Shown here: positions 58,559 through 64,000 of the stretch, piece after piece
Position numbering within the stretch: the stretch's first letter is position 1
How the letters are laid out: each line of letters opens with the position of its first letter
NCBI RefSeq assembly: GCF_016741935.1
Contig: NZ_JAERRG010000008.1
Span: forward strand, 62,001 to 126,000
From: Streptomyces endocoffeicus
GTDB taxonomy: Bacteria > Actinomycetota > Actinomycetes > Streptomycetales > Streptomycetaceae
Length of the DNA: 64,000 bases
Direction: 5' to 3'
Position numbers and translations under genes: made by a program
The notes under the pieces: model-generated
Database searches by the model: none
Told to the model about the DNA's origin: nothing
What the model saw: only the letters and a program-made list of their open reading frames with translations

Positions 58559-58732
58559 TCAAGCAAACGAGGCGCTTACTTCGACGCCGTGCTCGGCGGC
58601 GAGGCGACGGAGGTCTTCCAGCTCCGACTGCTCCACGTCCACAAGAAAGTCGTCGCCCGTCTCACGGGCGCGAATGAGATCGGTCTTGGTGTTCTCTATG
58701 CGCTGCAGAATGCCTGCGGTGAACGCGTCCAT
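58559..58732 (-). CDS. 57-aa small protein divergent from cutR
   Basis: This short frame reads MDAFTAGILQRIENTKTDL, then IRARETGDDFLVDVEQSEL, then EDLRRLAAEHGVEVSASFA. It is rich in charged helix-forming residues and is predicted to be one amphipathic helical hairpin. GAGGGGGC 5 bases before the ATG is a good ribosome site. Third-position GC is high, as in real local genes. I do not know a named family, though small proteins of this kind occur in Streptomyces. It lies head-to-head with cutR and 108 bp beyond the preceding gene's terminator, so it forms its own unit. Confidence 0.75.
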   Translation of the reverse strand: MDAFTAGILQRIENTKTDLIRARETGDDFLVDVEQSELEDLRRLAAEHGVEVSASFA

Positions 58733-59093
58733 GTTGCGCCCCCTCGTCGTGGGTCGGTGGCACGGGGGTGTGCCGACGGCGGGTTGATCACGTGAGTGGC
58801 CCCTGCCAACGGCAATGCCGGCCAGATATGCCGGGGACAGGGCGTGATCGCGGGTGTGCAGTCGTCCTCCCCACCCCGTCTTCGGGGGAAACCTCCGGAC
58901 CCGAAAGAATCTGAATTCGGTGTTCCGGCCGCCGCGGACCCCTCCGCCGCGGCCATGATCCGCACTCGGGATCCCGCGGCGACCCTCTTACCGCCGGTTT
59001 ATGAGACTTCGAGGCAGGATGGAGGCGCCGAACACCCATCGAGTTTGGCGAGATCACCCCGCCCACTGAGGCAATCGAGGAAGGACCAACGAC
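58733..59093. other. Divergent region between the small gene and cutR
   Basis: 361 bp without a supported gene. The cutR-proximal 100 bp are AT-richer and probably hold its promoter; GAGGAAGGA is the cutR ribosome site. No operator is recognisable to me. Confidence 0.5.
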
Positions 59094-59747
59094 GTGCGCG
59101 TACTCGTCGTCGAGGACGAGCAGCTGCTCGCCGATGCGGTGGCCACCGGACTGCGCCGGGAGGCCATGGCCGTCGACGTCGTGTATGACGGAGCCGCCGC
59201 CCTGGAGCGGATCGCCGTCAACGACTATGACGTCGTCGTCCTCGACCGGGACCTGCCCCTCGTGCACGGCGACGACGTCTGCCGAAAGATCGTCGAACTC
59301 GGCATCCCCACCCGTGTGCTGATGCTCACCGCCTCCGGCGACGTCAGCGATCGCGTGGAGGGCCTGGAGATCGGCGCGGACGACTATCTGCCCAAGCCCT
59401 TCGCCTTCAGCGAACTGATCGCGCGCGTCCGGGCGCTCGGCCGCCGGACGACCGTGGCCCTGCCGCCCGTCCTGGAGCGCTCCGGGATCAAGCTGGACCC
59501 CAACCGCCGCGAAGTGTTCCGGGACGGCAAGGAGATCCAGCTGGCGCCGAAGGAGTTCGCGGTGCTGGAGGTGCTCATGCGCAGCGAGGGCGCCGTGGTC
59601 TCCGCGGAGCAGTTGCTGGAGAAGGCCTGGGACGAGAACACCGACCCGTTCACCAACGTGGTGCGGGTGACCGTGATGACCCTGCGCCGCAAGCTGGGTG
59701 AGCCCGCGGTGATCGTCACCGTCCCCGGCTCGGGTTACCGGATCTGA
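59094..59747 (+). CDS. cutR: Response regulator CutR
   Basis: The 217-aa OmpR-family regulator has a receiver domain (VVEDEQ; phosphoacceptor Asp in VVVLDRDLPLVHG; Lys in YLPKPFAF) and a winged helix (~125-217, ending VTVPGSGYRI). The length and the position before dut match CutR of S. coelicolor/S. lividans as recalled. CutRS is known to respond to the redox/disulfide state outside the membrane and to control secretion-stress functions. The GTG start follows GAGGAAGGA. The kinase gene starts 6 bp after the stop. Confidence 0.92.
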   Translation: MRVLVVEDEQLLADAVATGLRREAMAVDVVYDGAAALERIAVNDYDVVVLDRDLPLVHGDDVCRKIVELGIPTRVLMLTASGDVSDRVEGLEIGADDYLPKPFAFSELIARVRALGRRTTVALPPVLERSGIKLDPNRREVFRDGKEIQLAPKEFAVLEVLMRSEGAVVSAEQLLEKAWDENTDPFTNVVRVTVMTLRRKLGEPAVIVTVPGSGYRI

Positions 59748-59753
59748 TCAGGC

Positions 59754-61001
59754 ATGGCGACGACTCCGACTCCGCTGCCGCCGACGGCGCCGCCCAAGCC
59801 CAGCTGGGACCCGCAGGCCGGCTCGCGTCCCAACCCCTGGCTGCGCCCCACGATCCGGATACGGCTCACCCTGCTGTACGGCGGGATGTTCCTGATCGCC
59901 GGGGTGGTGCTGCTGACGATCATCTACCTGCTGGCCGCGCAGGCCCTGCACGTCGGCAACGAGCTGCCGTTCAAGCTCGTCGGCGGCAGTGTCCAGCCGA
60001 CCAACAACACCTGCCCCGAGATCATCGGCCAGAGCAGCCCCGACCAGTTCAACGCGGTCCTGAACACCTGCATGAAGGAGCAGCGCCAGCTGGCCCTCGA
60101 CGGGCTGCTGCGCCGCTCCCTGATAGCCCTCCTGGGCCTGTCCGTGATCGCCTTCGCCTTCGGCTACGCGATGGCCGGGCGGGTGCTCTCGCCGCTCGGC
60201 CGGATCACCCGGACCGCGCGCCAGGTGGCGGGCTCGGACCTGTCCCGCCGGATCGAGCTGGACGGCCCGGACGACGAGCTCAAGGAGCTCGCCGACACCT
60301 TCGACGAGATGCTGGAGCGCCTGGACCGGGCGTTCACCGCCCAGCAGCGGTTCGTCGCCAACGCCTCGCACGAGCTGCGCACTCCGCTGGCGATCAACCG
60401 CACCCTGCTGGAGGTGCAGCTCTCGGACCCGCAGGCGTCCCCGGAGCTGACCCAGCTGGGCAAGACCCTGCTGGCCACCAACGAGCGCAGCGAGCAGCTG
60501 GTGGAGGGTCTGCTGCTGCTGGCCCGCAGCGACAACGAGATCGTCGACCGCAAGCCGGTGGACCTCGCCGAGGTGGCCTCCCAGGCGCTGGAGCAGGTGC
60601 GGGCGGAGGCCGAGGACAAGGGCGTGGAGCTGCGCGGGCAGCGTGCCCCCGCGGTGGTCCAGGGCAACGGGGTGCTGCTGGAGCGGATCGCGCTGAACCT
60701 GGTGCAGAACGCGGTGCGGTACAACGTGGCGCGGGACGGCTGGGTGGAGGTCACCACCGAGAGCAGGCAGGGCCAGGCCGTGCTGGTGGTCGCGAACACC
60801 GGCCCGGTGGTCCCCGCCTACGAGATGGACAACATCTTCGAGCCGTTCCGCAGGCTCCGTACGGAGCGCACCGGCAGCGACAAGGGCGTCGGCCTCGGGC
60901 TGTCGATCGCGCGCTCCGTGGCGCGCGCCCACGGCGGCCGCATCGCGGCGGAGCCGCGCGAGGGAGGCGGCCTGGTGATGCGGGTGGTGCTGCCGGTATG
61001 A
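59754..61001 (+). CDS. cutS: Sensor histidine kinase CutS
   Basis: The 415-aa kinase has a Pro-rich cytoplasmic N-terminus, membrane helix 1 (~41-65), an extracytoplasmic loop (~66-122), helix 2 (~123-142), HAMP, the His box NASHELRTPLAINR (~201) and ATP-binding motifs (NLVQNAVRYN; KGVGLGLSIARSVARAHGG). The extracytoplasmic loop has exactly two cysteines (NTCPEII and NTCMKEQ), which fits the disulfide-sensing model published for CutS. It forms an operon with cutR. Confidence 0.93.
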   Translation: MATTPTPLPPTAPPKPSWDPQAGSRPNPWLRPTIRIRLTLLYGGMFLIAGVVLLTIIYLLAAQALHVGNELPFKLVGGSVQPTNNTCPEIIGQSSPDQFNAVLNTCMKEQRQLALDGLLRRSLIALLGLSVIAFAFGYAMAGRVLSPLGRITRTARQVAGSDLSRRIELDGPDDELKELADTFDEMLERLDRAFTAQQRFVANASHELRTPLAINRTLLEVQLSDPQASPELTQLGKTLLATNERSEQLVEGLLLLARSDNEIVDRKPVDLAEVASQALEQVRAEAEDKGVELRGQRAPAVVQGNGVLLERIALNLVQNAVRYNVARDGWVEVTTESRQGQAVLVVANTGPVVPAYEMDNIFEPFRRLRTERTGSDKGVGLGLSIARSVARAHGGRIAAEPREGGGLVMRVVLPV

Positions 61002-61407
61002 CGTCGGAGAGAGGGCGGCCGGGGATCCGACGGGATGTGTTCGCTTTGGGCGGAATTTTCGTGATCCGCCCACCCGAGGTAGGGTGTGGGATCGATCACA
61101 TGGGCGATTTTCCGGCCATATACTCTGTGTGATCGCCGCGGTTGACGGAAAGCCGGGAAAATCCGGGTTTTCAGGGGCCGTGATCACGGGAAGTACACGT
61201 CATGGCGCATGTGAGTGCGACATTCGGACCGTGTACGGTCCCGATGGCCATCCAACCCGATCACCTCTTCAGGGGTGCGGTTGGGTGTCGATTGAGTAAC
61301 AGACCTTGATGTGAGGCAAAATCTCCGCCTCGGGTCGGGCACAAGTCCGGCCTCTCACGCGTTACGTGCGCTGGAGACACCACAGACACCCAGAGGGGGA
61401 GACAGAC
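61002..61407. other. Spacer between cutS and DUF4193 gene
   Basis: 406 bp without a supported gene. Relatively AT-rich parts at 61040-61170 and 61290-61330 suggest promoters. A near-palindrome GGACCGTGTACGGTCC lies at 61226-61241. Confidence 0.55.
61226..61241. promoter_or_regulatory. Palindromic site upstream of DUF4193 gene
   Basis: GGACCGT-GT-ACGGTCC has perfect 7-bp arms. It is a possible operator 167 bp before the DUF4193 start; the binding protein is unknown. Confidence 0.35.
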
Positions 61408-61710
61408 ATGGCAACGGACTACGACACCCCACGTAAGACCGACGATGACGTCAACGAGGACAGCATCGAGGAACTCAAGGCCCGGCGGAACGACAAGTCC
61501 GCGTCGACCGTCGACGTGGATGAGTTCGAGCAGGCAGAGGGCCTGGAGCTACCAGGAGCGGACCTCTCCAACGAGGAGTTGTCCGTCCGGGTCCTGCCCC
61601 GCCAGGCCGACGAGTTCACCTGCATGAGCTGCTTCCTTGTGCACCACCGCAGCCAGCTGGCCGCCGAGACCAAGAACGGCCAGCCGATCTGCCGCGACTG
61701 CGCGGCCTGA
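61408..61710 (+). CDS. DUF4193 family protein
   Basis: The 100-aa protein is acidic in its first half (DDDVNEDSIEELKARR...DVDEFEQAEGLELPGADLS) and ends with a zinc-ribbon-like pattern CMSCFLVHHRSQL...CRDCAA (four cysteines). The family is conserved in actinobacteria, with no established function. The ATG at 61408 follows GAGGGGGAGA. It starts a short run of unknown-function genes leading to dut. Confidence 0.9.
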   Translation: MATDYDTPRKTDDDVNEDSIEELKARRNDKSASTVDVDEFEQAEGLELPGADLSNEELSVRVLPRQADEFTCMSCFLVHHRSQLAAETKNGQPICRDCAA

Positions 61711-61724
61711 GCCGCGGGGTCGGC

Positions 61725-62426
61725 GTGGAGGTGGAACACGACGACATGAACGAGACCGAGCGAGGCCGGATGGCCTCGCTCGCGACCGCTGTCGGCCGTG
61801 GTGTGCGACGAGGCGGTGAGCGCGCGAGAGCGGGGGTCTACGCGGTCGCCGACCGGATCATCGCGAACGCTCCACGCATTGCTGTCCGCGATCTCGCGAC
61901 GCTGCGCAAGCAGTTCCCGGGGCTGGGCCCCGAAGAGCTCGCGGACAAGCTGGTGGCCGGTGCCGCGGGCGGCACCGCCACAGTGGGCGCGGGCATCGGT
62001 GCCGCGGCGATGCTGCCGGCCCCGCCCGCCATGCCCACCGAGCTGGCCGCCGAGATCGTCGGCGTGGCCTCCATAGAGTTCAAGCTGATCGCCGAGCTGC
62101 ACGAGGTCTACGGGGTGCGCGCGCCCGGCTCCACGCGTCAGCGCGCCGTCGCCTACCTCGGCGCCTGGGCCGAGGAGCGCGGTATCGACGTCGCCCAGCC
62201 GGCGACCGTCAACGCGGCTCTCGGCGTCCAGATGAAGCGCGAGCTGCGGCAGCAGGTCCTCAGACGCGGCTTCCGCAACATGCCGTCCCTGGCGCCCTTC
62301 ATGGTCGGCGCGGCCGTGGGAGCCACGATGAACCGGCGCGACACCAAGAAGCTCGCGCGCAAGGTCCGCAAGGATCTGCGGGCCAAGCAGGTCCCCTGGG
62401 ACCTCCCCGTGGCCCTGGAGAGATGA
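61725..62426 (+). CDS. Conserved hypothetical protein with glycine-rich hydrophobic segment
   Basis: I do not recognise the family of this 233-aa protein. It has RDLATLRKQFPGLGPEELADKL (~52-73, by position), a Gly/Ala-rich hydrophobic stretch (AGAAGGTATVGAGIGAAAML ~76-95), a second hydrophobic segment near 190-200 (FMVGAAVGATMN) and a basic C-terminus. It may be membrane-associated. The start is uncertain: GTG at 61725 or ATG at 61746. It lies 14 bp after the DUF4193 gene, so they are probably co-transcribed. Confidence 0.75.
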   Translation: MEVEHDDMNETERGRMASLATAVGRGVRRGGERARAGVYAVADRIIANAPRIAVRDLATLRKQFPGLGPEELADKLVAGAAGGTATVGAGIGAAAMLPAPPAMPTELAAEIVGVASIEFKLIAELHEVYGVRAPGSTRQRAVAYLGAWAEERGIDVAQPATVNAALGVQMKRELRQQVLRRGFRNMPSLAPFMVGAAVGATMNRRDTKKLARKVRKDLRAKQVPWDLPVALER

Positions 62427-62444
62427 GCTCCTCGCGCGCCCCTG

Positions 62445-62891
62445 TCACACCGAGCGAACGGCCGTGAGCGCGGCGGCGAGCGCCTCCGGATTCCGTGTGG
62501 AGACATACACATACGGTGTCGGGTCTTCCGGATCGGTGACCTCCACCCGCAGCGCCGTCGGGATGTAGCTGCGCAGCAGCATGAACGCCCGCGGATCGGC
62601 TTTGTAGGTCCGCCAGGCGGCCGCCTCGTCGGCGTCCAGCACCCGCGGGGTCCCCAGCGCCGACACCGGGATCTTCGCCTCGCCTGCCACCAGCGAGTCC
62701 GCCACCACGCGCACCCGCGCCGAGCCGTACGAACTCACCGCCACACAGGCCAGCGCCGCCCCGCCGATCAGCCCGCCGAGCATCGGCAGAGTGCCGAACG
62801 GCAGCATGATCAACCCCACTGAGACCCCCATCAGGACGGCGATGAACCACCAGGAACGGGGCGCGCTGAGGCGTTCGTCGTAAGGCTGCAT
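62445..62891 (-). CDS. DUF3093 membrane protein
   Basis: The 148-aa protein has two membrane helices close to the N-terminus (WWFIAVLMGVSVGLIMLPFG ~14-33 and LGGLIGGAALACVAVSSYG ~38-56) and a soluble PH-like domain after them, with ARVRVVADSLVAGEAKIP and TPYVYVSTRNPEALAAAL. The family is actinobacterial, function unknown. It converges with the preceding gene (18-bp gap) and diverges from the thioesterase gene. Confidence 0.9.
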   Translation of the reverse strand: MQPYDERLSAPRSWWFIAVLMGVSVGLIMLPFGTLPMLGGLIGGAALACVAVSSYGSARVRVVADSLVAGEAKIPVSALGTPRVLDADEAAAWRTYKADPRAFMLLRSYIPTALRVEVTDPEDPTPYVYVSTRNPEALAAALTAVRSV

Positions 62892-62950
62892 GCGTATCAG
62901 CTTGGCATGGCCGCCGACCCGGACTGTTCTCGCGGGTAAGGTCAGCCGTT

Positions 62951-63532
62951 GTGAGTGGACGAACGACAGGGCTGACGCCGCCGGAGGGCTCCAAACCCCC
63001 CGTGCGCCACCCCGACGCGCCCGCGCCCGGGGAGATTCTCGGCGCGCACTACGACCAGTGCTTCGGCTGCGGCGACCAGGCGCGGGGCCTGGAGCTGACC
63101 ACACGGGCGGGCGAGGGCGTGAGCGTCACCGCCGAGTTCACCGTGCGCGGCGGCCATCAGGGCGCGCCGGGCCTGGCCCACGGCGGGGTGCTGGCCGCGG
63201 CGCTGGACGAGACGCTCGGATCGCTCAACTGGCTCCAGCGGGTGATCGCGGTGACCGGGCGGCTGGAGACGGACTTCGTACGGCCCGTACCGGTCGGCGC
63301 CGAGCTCCACCTGGAGGCACGGGTGGCCGCCGTGCACGGACGCAAGATCTACTGCTCGGCCACGGGCCGGATCGACGCCCCCGACGGCCCCGTCGCGGTG
63401 CGGGCGCAGGCCCTCTTCATAGAGGTCCGGGTCGACCACTTCATCGAGAACGGCCGGCCGGAGGAGATCGACGCGGCGCTCGCCGATCCGGATCAGGTGA
63501 AGGTCGCGCGCGCTTTCGAGGTGAACCCATGA
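62951..63532 (+). CDS. PaaI-like thioesterase (hotdog fold)
   Basis: The 193-aa protein has the hotdog-fold pattern with HYDQCFGCGDQARGLEL (~33-49), the catalytic-site loop GAPGLAHGGVLAAALDETLG (~72-91) and RLETDFVRPVPVGAELHLEA (~102-121). It probably hydrolyses an acyl-CoA. TAAGGT (62937-62942) lies 8 bases before the GTG and no ribosome site is seen, so a leaderless message is likely. Its stop overlaps the dut start (ATGA). Confidence 0.9.
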   Translation: MSGRTTGLTPPEGSKPPVRHPDAPAPGEILGAHYDQCFGCGDQARGLELTTRAGEGVSVTAEFTVRGGHQGAPGLAHGGVLAAALDETLGSLNWLQRVIAVTGRLETDFVRPVPVGAELHLEARVAAVHGRKIYCSATGRIDAPDGPVAVRAQALFIEVRVDHFIENGRPEEIDAALADPDQVKVARAFEVNP

Positions 63533-64000
63533 GCCCGCTCCCCGTCGACGTGCTGATCCGCAGGGTGGACCCCGAGGTGCCGATCCCCGGCTACGCCCAC
63601 CCCGGCGACGCCGGGGCCGACCTGGTCACCACCGAGCCCGCCGAGCTGGCCCCCGGGGAGCGCGCGGTTCTGCCCACCGGAGTGTCTATCGCGCTCCCGG
63701 AGGGGTATGCCGCCTTCGTGCATCCACGGTCCGGACTCGCCGCGCGCTGCGGCGTCGCCATGGTGAATGCCCCGGGGACCATCGATGCCGGGTACCGTGG
63801 AGAGATCAAGGTGATCGTGGTCAATCTGGACCCGCGCGAGAGCGTGCGGTTCGAGCGCTTCGACCGGATCGCCCAATTGGTCGTCCAGCAGGTCGAGAAG
63901 GTGCGCTTCCAGGAGGTGGCGGAGCTTCCCGGGTCGGCGCGGGCCGAAGGGGGCTTCGGGTCCACCGGCGGTCATGCCGCCGTGGACGGCACAACGGGTG
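63529..64000 (+). CDS. dut: dUTPase (3' end outside window)
   Basis: The enzyme hydrolyses dUTP to dUMP and keeps uracil out of DNA. The visible 157 codons contain the trimeric dUTPase motifs: GDAGADLVT (motif 1, ~26-34), HPRSGLAAR (motif 2, ~66-74), NAPGTIDAGYRGEIKV (motif 3, ~83-98), RIAQLVVQQ (motif 4) and AEGGFGSTGG (motif 5, ~141-150). The reading frame is still open at the window edge, and only a short tail should be missing. The ATG overlaps the thioesterase stop by four bases, so they are co-translated. Confidence 0.95.
   Translation, partial: MSPLPVDVLIRRVDPEVPIPGYAHPGDAGADLVTTEPAELAPGERAVLPTGVSIALPEGYAAFVHPRSGLAARCGVAMVNAPGTIDAGYRGEIKVIVVNLDPRESVRFERFDRIAQLVVQQVEKVRFQEVAELPGSARAEGGFGSTGGHAAVDGTTG

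Noticed and set aside
61084..61299. 71-codon frame in the cutS-DUF4193 gap
   Set aside because: No ribosome site, atypical composition for Streptomyces coding DNA, and it lies in the promoter-like AT-rich part.
1..64000. tRNA, rRNA, CRISPR arrays, insertion sequences, prophage or integrative element
   Set aside because: No cloverleaf, rRNA signature, spacer-repeat pattern, transposase, integrase or attachment duplication was seen; the tandem arrays have no spacers of CRISPR type.

Overview
The window is high-GC actinobacterial chromosome, and several genes point to Streptomyces. These include the principal sigma factor gene hrdB, the sporulation regulator whiH, the septation gene sepH, the cutR/cutS two-component pair, a vitamin B12-dependent class II ribonucleotide reductase next to nrdR and lexA, and a DasR-type operator in front of ptsH. 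From memory, the gene order matches the conserved core of the Streptomyces chromosome (the S. coelicolor interval from about SCO5802 to SCO5868). I see no prophage, insertion sequence, integrase, CRISPR array, rRNA or tRNA, and no biosynthetic gene cluster.

Layout. 1-6 kb: the 3' end of a DinG-type helicase converges on lexA; lexA diverges from nrdR-nrdJ across a 451-bp control region with a LexA box and NrdR boxes. 6-11.5 kb: YdbC-like protein, a TetR regulator divergent from an ABC-F ribosome-protection-type ATPase with twin operators between them, a histidine phosphatase, an ADP-ribosylglycohydrolase and rnhB. 11.5-20.5 kb: unknown proteins, recQ, a DUF4192 protein, an NrtR-like Nudix protein and an unusual fused ABC ATPase/membrane protein. 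20.8-28 kb: whiH, hrdB, a secreted trypsin-like protease, a DUF7455 zinc-binding protein and parE. 28-37.4 kb: a DUF485/solute-symporter operon facing a CitAB/DcuSR-type two-component operon, an iron-box-controlled sucrase/ferredoxin-like protein, a Sel1-repeat protein, a repeat-rich spacer and parC. 37.7-46.4 kb: a pair of M16 peptidases, an M23 peptidase under a ydaO-type (c-di-AMP) riboswitch, a GntR regulator, ptsH and a GNAT/acyl-CoA-synthetase fusion of protein-acetyltransferase type. 46.5-58.3 kb: DUF5998, a phosphodiesterase, thymidine kinase, a VOC protein, a rhodanese, sepH, a membrane protein, an aldonolactone oxidase-MFS operon, ferrochelatase and an inositol monophosphatase. 58.5-64 kb: a 57-aa conserved-looking small protein divergent from cutRS, DUF4193, an unknown protein, DUF3093, a thioesterase and dut, which runs off the end.

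Themes. DNA precursor supply and DNA maintenance (nrdRJ, dut, tdk, lexA, recQ, rnhB, parE/parC) are interleaved with development (whiH, hrdB, sepH) and envelope homeostasis (cutRS, M23, proteases). Two features stand out. At least nine genes appear leaderless or nearly so, with a TAnnnT -10 hexamer 6-10 bases before the start codon; in two cases that hexamer overlaps the stop codon of the preceding gene. Many spacers, and one coding region, carry young GC-rich minisatellites with units of 7 to 28 bp. The most suggestive unexplained sites are a perfect head-to-head pair of DnaA boxes between recQ and the DUF4192 gene, an SOS-like box upstream of parE, and twin operators between the TetR and ABC-F genes.

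All calls rest on reading the sequence and on recalled family knowledge. No database search was run.
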